The translations under genes were made by a program, and so were the position numbers. From Bacillota bacterium (GTDB lineage Bacteria > Bacillota > Clostridia > Acetivibrionales > DSM-1351), in NCBI GenBank assembly GCA_023417285.1, contig JAEZFR010000506.1:1-12127 (forward strand): DNA of 12,127 nucleotides. Direction: 5' to 3'. Positions 6,235 to 12,127 of the stretch are shown here, in pieces. The notes beneath the pieces are model-generated. The model was not told the DNA's origin. It made no database searches and worked only from the letters and a program-made list of their open reading frames with translations. Each line of letters starts with the position of its first letter. Position 1 is the first letter of the stretch.

Positions 6235-6897
6235 TCAATTACCTCCTCTTATTTTTTGTTTAATTTTTTTGATATATATATTTCTAAATGGCTTAGAAAA
6301 CAAACACTCCAGACCTATTATTACTACTCGGAGTATTTGAACTCTTCCACCAATCAAAAAACTTCCCTCAAGCACTTCATCATCAAAAACAGGATGTAGT
6401 ACTATATCGTATTGTGCAGCAGCGCTGGTAATAATACCTGCAGCAGCACATGCCATGCCTGTCAAAGATGGGTCCTCAAACCCATATCTTAACCTGACCT
6501 CAAAAGCTTGGGGTTTAAGGTATTTAAGTGCTTTTAAGGCATAATGGAGCATACTTTTAATTAAATCAGCTGAAATAACCATATTTTTACTGTCAGACTT
6601 ACCTTTTTTGAGCTCAGTTATCTTAATTGAGGTACCCTTTGTTACCATGGTTTTAATTGTTATATGTTTTGAGATGAAAAATATATTAATATATGCACTT
6701 AACCCATTTGAATTGTATTTATAGTTAATGCCTAGTGCTCCAAACAGCCATTTAATGCTACCATTAGACTCAAAAACCTCCAAACGACTTCCACAAGAAA
6801 AGTATGTAAAAGGTATTATGAGTACCATTAAAAGCAAAATTGCAATGATTAGCAAGAAAAACAGCAATATTTTTAATATAATATATAGAATAAACAT
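6235..6897 (-). CDS. DUF2953 (YtfI-like) membrane-anchored protein
   Basis: A 220-residue protein with one strong N-terminal hydrophobic segment (about residues 2-30, rich in Ile and Leu, then a Pro), followed by a mainly beta-type soluble region ending in a very basic tail (KKIKQKIRGGN). This arrangement and its position directly upstream of ytfJ match DUF2953 proteins such as Bacillus YtfI, which neighbours ytfJ. The domain's function is unknown. The frame opens at a TTG at 6924 overlapping the anti-sigma gene, but AGGAGGAG just before ATG 6897 fixes the start there. The Ala/Gly-rich stretch MACAAAGIITSAAAQY (about 146-161) may be a second weakly hydrophobic helix. Confidence 0.75.
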   Translation of the reverse strand: MFILYIILKILLFFLLIIAILLLMVLIIPFTYFSCGSRLEVFESNGSIKWLFGALGINYKYNSNGLSAYINIFFISKHITIKTMVTKGTSIKITELKKGKSDSKNMVISADLIKSMLHYALKALKYLKPQAFEVRLRYGFEDPSLTGMACAAAGIITSAAAQYDIVLHPVFDDEVLEGSFLIGGRVQILRVVIIGLECLFSKPFRNIYIKKIKQKIRGGN

Positions 6898-6913
6898 GCC
6901 TTCTCCTCCTAGA

Positions 6914-7312
6914 CTACTTAGCAATTAAGGCTTTAGCACCCTCTTTTATACCGTTTGACGCCTTTTTCAAGAATTTAGGAGCCTGCTTTGCTCCAGGTAA
7001 ATACTTTATAAATGAACTTGAGTTCTTAAAGTTTTGCTTTTGAGCATCCCAAACTTTGGTGGTGGTTCTCCTATTGTCCTTCGCAAGCTTATCAATTAAT
7101 TCAATCCCTAACGAGTTAAGCTCCGGCGGGTATTCAACATCATAGTTTGATTTATCCGACAAATCCCACATAATCAGCTTAATATCTGCAGCCTCTTTTC
7201 TGCAATGTGCGCAGATATTAAGGTGTGCTTCAACAAAGGTCCTTTCCAAGGAATCTAAGTTACCTTCTATAAAATCTTGTAAAAGTGATGTATCTATTAA
7301 ATTACAGCTCAT
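6914..7312 (-). CDS. Soluble zinc-finger (zf-HC2) anti-sigma factor
   Basis: A 132-residue protein whose N-terminal domain carries the ZAS zinc motif His30-x3-Cys34-x2-Cys37 (AHLNICAHC), preceded by LQDFIEGNLDSLERTFVEAH. This is typical of anti-sigma factors that bind and hold ECF sigma factors in the cytoplasm. No membrane segment is present, unlike many relatives. The C-terminal 26 residues are lysine-rich and could form a basic amphipathic helix that touches the membrane, nucleic acid or a partner; that is inference. GGGAGG eight bases before the ATG supports the start. It lies 75 bp downstream of the sigma gene it most likely controls. How the signal releases the sigma factor is not visible. 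Confidence 0.8.
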   Translation of the reverse strand: MSCNLIDTSLLQDFIEGNLDSLERTFVEAHLNICAHCRKEAADIKLIMWDLSDKSNYDVEYPPELNSLGIELIDKLAKDNRRTTTKVWDAQKQNFKNSSSFIKYLPGAKQAPKFLKKASNGIKEGAKALIAK

Positions 7313-7387
7313 TGTTTAAACCTCCCAGTATATTAAGCCTCTCCTAAATTACTTAGCGTCTGCTATAATTCAGCATCCATACATAAT

Positions 7388-7963
7388 TTAGCTTCCCCAT
7401 ACCCCTTGCTGTCTCAAGTCTTCCTTCAGTTGCTTTCGTCCGTTATGTATAAGTGTTTTTACCGTTCCGAGAGGGATTTTCATGTTACTGGCAATATCCT
7501 CGTACTTCATATTTTTCATGTGCCTTAGCAGGATTGCCATTCTTGTTTTACTATCCAGGTTATTTATTGAGCTTAGCAGAATAACCTTTGTTGATTTACA
7601 CTCCAAAACACTATCCACTCTGTCATTAGAGGCAAGAGTATCCTGGAATTCATCTCCACTAGGGAGTGTCTCATTTAAAGAAATTTGATCCTTTTTTCCA
7701 CGCCTAAAGTTTATACACTTATTAACAGTGATTTTCTTTATCCAAGGCAAAAAAGAATACTTCTCATCGAAGGTTTCAAGCCCCTTAAAAGCTGATATAA
7801 AAACCTCTTGCGTGATATCTAGAGCGTCTTCTTTATTTCCCGAGAAGTTATAAGCAATGGAATAAACATATTTGTTGTACCTCTCATAAAGATGTCCCAG
7901 GCCTTTTTTGTTATTCCTTCTATATTCTTTTATTATGGTAAGGTCTGATATCCCCAGGCTCAT
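7388..7963 (-). CDS. ECF-type RNA polymerase sigma factor
   Basis: A sigma-70 family protein with only regions 2 and 4, so of ECF type. From ATG 7963 it has 191 residues. Region 2 runs about 22-88, with LYERYNKYVYSIAY, DALDITQEVFISAF (the -10 and core-binding part) and FLPWIKKITVNKCINFRR. Region 4 runs about 133-182, with LDSKTRMAILLRH and the helix-turn-helix MKYEDIASNMKIPLGTVKTLIHNGRKQL that reads the -35 element (conserved block, residues 152-179). A TTG at 7990 and an ATG at 7975 are in-frame alternatives; GGGG six bases before 7963 is the best, though weak, ribosome site. It heads a four-gene operon with the anti-sigma factor, DUF2953 and YtfJ, so these are candidate partners or targets. 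No clear ECF promoter was found upstream; TGAAAC on the minus strand (8090-8095) is a possible -35 without a convincing -10. Confidence 0.9.
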   Translation of the reverse strand: MSLGISDLTIIKEYRRNNKKGLGHLYERYNKYVYSIAYNFSGNKEDALDITQEVFISAFKGLETFDEKYSFLPWIKKITVNKCINFRRGKKDQISLNETLPSGDEFQDTLASNDRVDSVLECKSTKVILLSSINNLDSKTRMAILLRHMKNMKYEDIASNMKIPLGTVKTLIHNGRKQLKEDLRQQGVWGS

Positions 7964-7990
7964 TAAGTACCCCATATATTTTTTATTCAA

Positions 7991-8110
7991 TAGTTTTAAT
8001 GCCTACATACATATATACACCCCAAATATTAGAAAGTTTTATAATTTTTAATTTTTTTTGTAGCTTTTGATAAATAGTAGAATTTAGAGGTTTCATGATT
8101 TTATAAACGC
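7991..8110. other. AT-rich leader of the sigma-factor operon
   Basis: No gene is seen. This region, upstream of the sigma gene on the minus strand, should contain the operon's promoter. I found a TACTAT at 8079-8074 on the minus strand but no -35 at the right distance, so I do not call a promoter. Confidence 0.3.
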
Positions 8111-8190
8111 AAAAAGGGTAACCCTGCACCCTAGTAGTAAGACACAGAAAAAGAAGCTGTGTTTAACTATTAGGATACAGTCTACCCTTT
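8111..8190 (-). terminator. Structured 3' region and terminator of the 81-aa gene
   Basis: On the minus strand AGGGT (8132-8128) and ACCCT (8119-8115) enclose an eight-base loop and are followed by TTTTT (8115-8111, sharing its first T with the stem), a plausible intrinsic terminator. Competing with it, AAAGGGTA (minus, 8190-8183) can pair perfectly with TACCCTTT (8120-8113), enclosing an ACACAG/CTGTGT hairpin (8162-8142). The two folds share bases and exclude each other. It lies downstream of the small gene ending at 8215. Confidence 0.5.
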
Positions 8191-8214
8191 AAAGTAATAG
8201 ATGCTTAGTGTATA

Positions 8215-8460
8215 TCAGTACATCTTATGTTTTTCGTCCATTTGAGCAACAAGCAGCTGATTCCTGCCATTAACTAAGGTTTTTCTTACGTAATACCCAT
8301 TGCTTGATAGAATATCGTATAGTTTGTCATTTTGATGATAATAGTTATTTCCGACATCCAAAATAAGGACTTCTCCTGGTTTTAGCCTAGAGGACACAAC
8401 GCTCAGGCAGTTATCCTCGTGCAGTGATTCAGCGTTTAGAACATTATTCTGAAGCTCCAT
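8215..8460 (-). CDS. Hypothetical 81-residue protein
   Basis: I do not recognise the family with confidence. The protein has a predicted alpha/beta pattern: an N-terminal helix, LKPGEVLILDVGNN (strand and turn, residues 27-40), a helix (DKLYDILSSNGY) and a second strand pair (YYVRKTLVNGRNQLLVAQM). The LKPGEVL...helix...LLVAQ layout resembles small TusA/DUF2249-like or partial Rossmann folds, but no catalytic motif is visible. It is soluble, with no signal peptide or membrane segment. A GGGGTG site eight bases before the ATG and normal codon use support it as a real gene. It is transcribed alone between the trp operon and the sigma operon, behind a duplicated operator-like repeat. Confidence 0.65.
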   Translation of the reverse strand: MELQNNVLNAESLHEDNCLSVVSSRLKPGEVLILDVGNNYYHQNDKLYDILSSNGYYVRKTLVNGRNQLLVAQMDEKHKMY

Positions 8461-8478
8461 ATTATTTACACCCCATTT

Positions 8479-8538
8479 ATAATAAGATTAAACTTATTAT
8501 TGTCCGATATAATAAGATTAAATTTATTATTGTCCGAC
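8479..8538. repeat. 30-bp tandem repeat with internal inverted repeats
   Basis: Two adjacent 30-bp units (8479-8508 and 8509-8538) match at 28 of 30 positions. Each begins with ATAATAAG-ATTAAA-CTTATTAT, an 8-bp inverted repeat (perfect in unit 1, one mismatch in unit 2), and ends in TGTCCGA. On the minus strand each unit reads CGGACA, 16 bp, TATTAT, so each also resembles a promoter. The array ends 18 bp before the 81-aa gene. It looks like a double operator or duplicated promoter for that gene. Confidence 0.7.
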
Positions 8539-8570
8539 AGTGCAAAAAATATTTTTAAAAATACTTGTAT

Positions 8571-8626
8571 AAAAAATTGTAATAAGGGTCAATATATAAC
8601 TGACCTCACAAAATACATTTTGACCC
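8571..8626 (-). terminator. Possible trp operon terminator
   Basis: Downstream of trpA on the minus strand, GGGTCAA (8626-8620) pairs with TTGACCC (8592-8586), with TTTTTT at 8576-8571 ten bases further on. A competing GGTCA/TGACC hairpin (8605-8601 with 8591-8587) uses the same left strand. The distance to the T-run makes it a weak terminator. Confidence 0.4.
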
Positions 8627-8635
8627 CCTTTACAT

Positions 8636-8665
8636 GGTTAGTCACAACGACTAACCTCTTTTTTT
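8636..8665 (+). terminator. Plus-strand intrinsic terminator overlapping the trpA stop
   Basis: GGTTAGTC (8636-8643), loop ACAAC, GACTAACC (8649-8656), then TC and seven T (8659-8665). The minus-strand trpA stop codon (8651-8653) lies in the right arm, and the T-run encodes the Lys codons at the end of TrpA. It is oriented to stop transcripts entering trpA from the left. Confidence 0.65.
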
Positions 8666-9442
8666 GTCCAAATTCATACAAGCATTTTTCATAGTAGCGA
8701 TATATCTGCAAACAGGCTCAATACATGCCTCACCGTGCTCTTCAATAATTTTTACAATAGAGCTGCCAACAATAATGCCATCAGCATACTGTATAAGCTC
8801 CTTTGCCTGCTCCGGAGTTGATATTCCAAAGCCAAGTGCAACAGGATTGGTTGAAACGGAGCGGATATATGAAATGACTTCATTTATTTTTGTATCAAAA
8901 GAACTCCTTATACCCGTTACACCCATTGAGGAGACACAGTAAATAAAGCCCTCTGAACGAGCAGCAATCATTGAAATGCGTTCTGCTGAGGTTGGCGCAA
9001 TCATAGAAATTAAACAAACATAATATTTTTTGCAATAGGGAAGTATCTCGCTGTGCTCTTCAAATGGCAAATCGGGTATGATAATACCACTTATACTACA
9101 TTCGTTGCACTTTCTGAAAAAGCTTTCATACCCATATTTAAACACGGGATTGATATAGGTCATAATAGCTAAGGGTACTTCTATACTATCTTTTATGCTA
9201 GAGAGCATATTAAATATCTTATCGGTGGTAGTTCCTGCTAAAAGTGCGCGCTGACTTGCTCGCTGAATAACAGGGCCCTCTGCAACGGGATCGGAGAAGG
9301 GGAGACCTAGCTCAATTAAATCCGCGCCAGCTTCAGCCATTGATATAATCAAATTTCTCGTGGTTTCCAGGTTTGGATCTCCAGCAGTTATAAATGCTAC
9401 AAAAGCATTTCTATCTTTAAAAGCAGCAGATATCTTATTCAC
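8651..9442 (-). CDS. trpA: Tryptophan synthase alpha chain
   Basis: Splits indole-3-glycerol phosphate into indole and glyceraldehyde 3-phosphate and passes indole to TrpB in the alpha2beta2 complex; last step of tryptophan synthesis. The 263 residues form the usual TIM barrel: FITAGDP (17-23), ADLIELGLPFSDP with catalytic Glu44, then VAEGPVIQRA, PDLPFEE, APTS and the phosphate-binding ALGFGIST and IVGSSIV loops. The residue matching the second catalytic acid (Asp60 in the enteric enzyme, in ADGP) is Glu55 here (AEGP). The start is GTG 9442, with GGGGAGG seven bases upstream, inside the end of trpB; the genes overlap by 8 bp, implying coupled translation and equal subunit output. It is the last gene of the operon. 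Confidence 0.95.
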   Translation of the reverse strand: MNKISAAFKDRNAFVAFITAGDPNLETTRNLIISMAEAGADLIELGLPFSDPVAEGPVIQRASQRALLAGTTTDKIFNMLSSIKDSIEVPLAIMTYINPVFKYGYESFFRKCNECSISGIIIPDLPFEEHSEILPYCKKYYVCLISMIAPTSAERISMIAARSEGFIYCVSSMGVTGIRSSFDTKINEVISYIRSVSTNPVALGFGISTPEQAKELIQYADGIIVGSSIVKIIEEHGEACIEPVCRYIATMKNACMNLDKKRG

Positions 9443-10619
9443 ACAAATCCCTCCCCATATACTTTGCTATAGAGGTAACGTCTTTATCACCTCTGCCGGA
9501 TAGGCATATTACAATACTTTGACCATTATTCATGGTTGGTGCAAGCTTCATGGCATACGCAACGGCGTGGGCACTTTCTATTGCAGGAATAATTCCCTCA
9601 GTTCGTGTCAGATAACGAAATGCCTCAACCGCTTCATCGTCGGTAATTGAAACATACTGTGCTCTGCCTATATCATGAAGATATGCATGCTCAGGGCCAA
9701 TGCCGGGATAATCAAGTCCTGCTGAAATAGAGTAAACAGGTGCAATCTGTCCATATTTATCCTGACAGAAATAAGACTTCATACCATGAAATATGCCTAC
9801 GCTGCCTGTGGCAATTGTAGCAGCAGTATCACTTGTATGAACACCTCTTCCTGCAGCTTCACAACCAATGAGCTCAACATTTTCATTCCCTATAAAATCA
9901 AAGAATAGCCCCATCGCATTACTACCGCCTCCACAGCAGGCAATAACGGCATCCGGAAGATTTCCGGTTTTTTTGAGTATTTGCTGTTTAACTTCCTTTC
10001 CAATAACGCTCTGAAAATCACGAACCATCTCGGGGTAAGGATGAGGGCCCATTACTGAGCCAAAGACATAAAAGGTATCATCTACTCTTGTAGTCCATTC
10101 GCGAAAGGCTTCATTTACAGCATCCTTTAGTGTCTGAGTACCACTCATAACACTATGAACTTTTGCACCTAAGAGCTCCATTCTAAAAACATTTAGAGCC
10201 TGTCTGCAGGTATCCTCATGGCCCATAAATATTTCACATTCCAAACCCATTAGAGCTGCTGCAGTAGCAGTGGCAACACCGTGCTGCCCTGCGCCTGTTT
10301 CTGCAATGACCCTAGTCTTTCCCATACGCTTTGCTAATAGAAGCTGCCCTAGAACATTGTTGATTTTATGCGATCCAGTATGATTTAGATCTTCTCTTTT
10401 GAGGTATATCTTTGCACCACCTAAGGCCTCTGTTAACTTTTCAGCATAATACAAAAGAGAAGGTCTTCCTGCATAGTCACACAGGAGGACTGACAATTCC
10501 TTCATAAATTCGGGATCAGATTTGTAAAAGTTATAATTTTTCTCAATACTTATTAATTCATTTACCAAGGTCTCAGGAACATACTGTCCACCAAAAATAC
10601 CATATCGTCCTCTATCCAT
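9435..10619 (-). CDS. trpB: Tryptophan synthase beta chain
   Basis: PLP enzyme that joins indole, channelled from TrpA, with serine to give tryptophan. At 394 residues it is the standard TrpB1 size. Motifs include FGGQYVPE (9-16), KREDLNHTGSHKINN with the PLP-binding Lys85 (conserved block 74-88), AETGAGQHG with catalytic Glu107, HPYPEMVRDFQ, GGGSNAMG (229-236, phosphate cup), GCEAAG, GLDYPGIGPEH and LSGRGDKD near the C-terminus. The ATG overlaps the trpF stop (ATGGATAG), and AGGAG stands 11 bases before it inside trpF. The operon order is trpC-F-B-A. It looks intact, with all key residues present. Confidence 0.97.
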   Translation of the reverse strand: MDRGRYGIFGGQYVPETLVNELISIEKNYNFYKSDPEFMKELSVLLCDYAGRPSLLYYAEKLTEALGGAKIYLKREDLNHTGSHKINNVLGQLLLAKRMGKTRVIAETGAGQHGVATATAAALMGLECEIFMGHEDTCRQALNVFRMELLGAKVHSVMSGTQTLKDAVNEAFREWTTRVDDTFYVFGSVMGPHPYPEMVRDFQSVIGKEVKQQILKKTGNLPDAVIACCGGGSNAMGLFFDFIGNENVELIGCEAAGRGVHTSDTAATIATGSVGIFHGMKSYFCQDKYGQIAPVYSISAGLDYPGIGPEHAYLHDIGRAQYVSITDDEAVEAFRYLTRTEGIIPAIESAHAVAYAMKLAPTMNNGQSIVICLSGRGDKDVTSIAKYMGRDLCE

Positions 10620-11226
10620 TTAATCTCACACTCCTAACTAAGTTCATTATTTTGCTTTGATCCTTTTGACCTTCTGTTTCAACACCGCTGCTAACGTCTA
10701 TACAAAAGGGATTTGCAGTGTTTATTGCAAGAGAAATATTATCTGAATTAATACCCCCTGCAAGAAAAAAGGGTTTATTTATTTCACGTATAACACTCCA
10801 ATCAAAGGTGTTGCCAGTGCCACCATAACAATCATCGCTATAAGCGTCCAAAAGAAGGTAGTCGCTTTTGTAGTTATTTGCTCTCACAATATCAGAGGAG
10901 GTTTGTATCCTTACTGCTTTGATAATATCTAATGGAACAGTGCTCTTTAGCTTGGATATGTACGAATTATCCTCATCACCATGAAGCTGAACCATATCTA
11001 TAACACCTGATAGATAGTGAAGTTCTATGGTTTCTATGCTTTCATTGACAAATACACCCACTGTTTTAATGCTTTTGTTCAAATACGCTTTTAGATTAAC
11101 TGCCATTTCTAATGTTATCTGTCTTTTACTTTTTGCGAATACAAAGCCGACATAATCAGGCTTTGCTATATTTACTGCTAAAATGTCAGCCACTCTGCTC
11201 AGACCACATATCTTGACTTTGATCAT
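10612..11226 (-). CDS. trpF: Phosphoribosylanthranilate isomerase
   Basis: Catalyses the Amadori rearrangement of phosphoribosylanthranilate to CdRP, the substrate of TrpC. The 204 residues form a TIM barrel: KICG with general base Cys7, VGFVF (26-30), VGVFV (56-60), VQLHGDE (79-85), LLLDAY with general acid Asp127, GGTG (135-138), FDW, LAGGI (155-159) and DVSSGVE (177-183). These are the conserved catalytic and phosphate-binding parts. AAGGAGG ahead of the ATG gives a strong ribosome site. It is a separate protein, not fused to TrpC as in enterics. It overlaps trpB by 8 bp but is 149 bp from trpC, a gap containing a terminator-like hairpin. Confidence 0.95.
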   Translation of the reverse strand: MIKVKICGLSRVADILAVNIAKPDYVGFVFAKSKRQITLEMAVNLKAYLNKSIKTVGVFVNESIETIELHYLSGVIDMVQLHGDEDNSYISKLKSTVPLDIIKAVRIQTSSDIVRANNYKSDYLLLDAYSDDCYGGTGNTFDWSVIREINKPFFLAGGINSDNISLAINTANPFCIDVSSGVETEGQKDQSKIMNLVRSVRLNG

Positions 11227-11321
11227 AGCCCCCTCCTTGAATCAGGTTATAAAAACTAAAAATATATTCAAGCTAGAATATTTTATTAATAATTTGAATC
11301 TCGACCTATTTAAAAAATGTT

Positions 11322-11353
11322 TAGGACCTTCTCAAAAGTTATCTAAGGTTCTA
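11322..11353 (-). terminator. Terminator-like hairpin between trpC and trpF
   Basis: On the minus strand TAGAACCTT (11353-11345) and AAGGTCCTA (11330-11322) pair at eight of nine positions around a 14-base loop and are followed within three bases by a T-run (about 11318-11313). It sits in the unusually long 149-bp trpC-trpF gap. Stability is modest because of an internal A-C mismatch. Confidence 0.4.
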
Positions 11354-11375
11354 GCAGCATTTTGCAAAAAGTCAT

Positions 11376-12127
11376 TTAGTTCCTAGATAGTGCCCCTTTT
11401 AAGTTGCTCAGGCTTTGCGATATGTTGTTACTCCTCATAAAGGCTTCACCGATTAGTACCGCGGAAGCATTGATATCGCAAAGCTTTCTTATATCCTCTA
11501 TGGTACTGATACCACTTTCTGATACAAAGATTATATTATCAGGGACATATTTTCTTAATGAAATACTTGTATTAATGTCAACCTCAAATGTTTCAAGATT
11601 TCGATTGTTGATACCTATTATGCGCGCCTTAGCGGCAAGGGCACTCTCAATCTCTTCTTGGCTGTGCGCCTCAACAAGGCAGGATAGTCCTATGCTGTCT
11701 GCAAGCTCAATATATCTACAAAGGGTCTTGGTATCAAGTAGCGAGCAGATTAGTAAAATAGCGTCTGCTCCAATTAACTTAGACTGATATATCTGATATT
11801 CATCTATAATAAAATCCTTCCTAAGCACCGGAATTGCTACATGTTGTTTTATTTCACTAAGATAGATGTCACTGCCAAGGAAAAATTTAGGCTCTGTAAG
11901 CACTGATATTGCACTAGCGCCTGCACTTTCATACTCTCTGGCAGTATCTAAATATGGGAATCTATGAGAAATAATACCCTTTGAAGGGGACGCCTTCTTG
12001 ACTTCACATATAAATGCCATACCTTCAGATGCAAGTGCTCTCTCAAAGGGATAAGTGGAGAGGGGCTTGCAAGTACTAGGCTTTAGGTCAGAATAATGCT
12101 CTATATCGCCTATAGTAATACTCTGAG
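11376..12127 (-). CDS. trpC: Indole-3-glycerol phosphate synthase (5' end outside window)
   Basis: Closes the indole ring: CdRP gives indole-3-glycerol phosphate, CO2 and water. The reading frame is open from the stop at 11376 to the right edge, 250 codons with no stop. An internal ATG at 12020 is not the real start: the upstream codons encode TYPFERALASEG, which leads into MAFICEVKKASPSKG exactly as in the family. Catalytic parts are CEVKKASPSKG (Glu and Lys), VLRKDFIIDEYQI (Lys), LLICSLL, CLVEAHS (Glu), GINNRNL (Asn) and FVSESGI (Glu). IGPS is usually about 260 residues, so roughly 10-20 residues are missing at the N-terminus. trpE, trpG and trpD presumably lie beyond the window edge. Confidence 0.95.
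   Translation of the reverse strand, partial: QSITIGDIEHYSDLKPSTCKPLSTYPFERALASEGMAFICEVKKASPSKGIISHRFPYLDTAREYESAGASAISVLTEPKFFLGSDIYLSEIKQHVAIPVLRKDFIIDEYQIYQSKLIGADAILLICSLLDTKTLCRYIELADSIGLSCLVEAHSQEEIESALAAKARIIGINNRNLETFEVDINTSISLRKYVPDNIIFVSESGISTIEDIRKLCDINASAVLIGEAFMRSNNISQSLSNLKGALSRN

Noticed and set aside
6202..6399. Plus-strand 65-aa frame opposite the DUF2953 and ytfJ genes
   Set aside because: It lies entirely antisense to two genes with strong ribosome sites and family matches.
8500..8694. 64-aa plus-strand open frame
   Set aside because: It overlaps the tandem repeat, two hairpins and the end of trpA, has no ribosome binding site and no recognisable protein pattern.
11376..12020. 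trpC starting at the ATG at 12020
   Set aside because: The frame stays open to the window edge and the upstream codons encode expected IGPS sequence, so that Met is internal.

Overview
The window is a stretch of low-GC, endospore-forming, anaerobic Firmicute chromosome. A Clostridia close to Ruminiclostridium or Clostridium is the best guess. Evidence: AT-rich DNA, strong AAGGAGG-type ribosome binding sites, an alpha/beta-type small acid-soluble spore protein, a YtfJ/GerW-type spore protein, and complete house-keeping pathways. The genus is inferred from general resemblance; no search was run.

Layout, left to right. (1) 1-302: gene-free upstream region ending in a plausible sigma-A promoter. 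(2) 303-3736, plus strand: nadA-nadB-nadC, the complete de novo route from aspartate to nicotinate mononucleotide, closed by an intrinsic terminator. (3) 3737-4273: a gene-free stretch of about 540 bp containing six DnaA-box-like 9-mers in 285 bp and several perfect inverted repeats. (4) 4274-4447: a small spore DNA-binding protein (SASP) with its own terminator. (5) 4685-5575: a YegS/BmrU-type lipid (diacylglycerol) kinase, followed directly by two identical 69-bp direct repeats, each foldable into a hairpin, and then a 19-bp perfect-stem bidirectional terminator. (6) 7963 down to 5841, minus strand: an apparent operon of ECF-type sigma factor, soluble zinc-finger anti-sigma factor, DUF2953 (YtfI-like) membrane protein and YtfJ spore protein. 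(7) 8460-8215, minus: an 81-aa protein of unknown function, with a 30-bp tandem repeat containing inverted repeats upstream and a structured 3' region downstream. (8) 12127 down to 8651, minus: the distal half of a tryptophan operon, trpC (5' end outside the window)-trpF-trpB-trpA, with trpF/trpB and trpB/trpA overlapping.

How the genes work together: NadB oxidises aspartate to iminoaspartate, NadA condenses it with DHAP to quinolinate, and NadC makes NaMN. TrpF, TrpC and TrpA/TrpB carry phosphoribosylanthranilate through to tryptophan. The sigma/anti-sigma pair sits upstream of two genes whose homologues are paired in Bacillus and whose YtfJ product is a spore protein, so this cassette may link an ECF-type signal to sporulation or the envelope; that link is inferred.

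The most unusual parts are non-coding: the DnaA-box cluster, the tandem 69-bp hairpin element, the duplicated operator-like repeat at 8479-8538, and a plus-strand terminator hairpin embedded in the trpA stop codon. No CRISPR array, tRNA, rRNA or transposase gene was seen.
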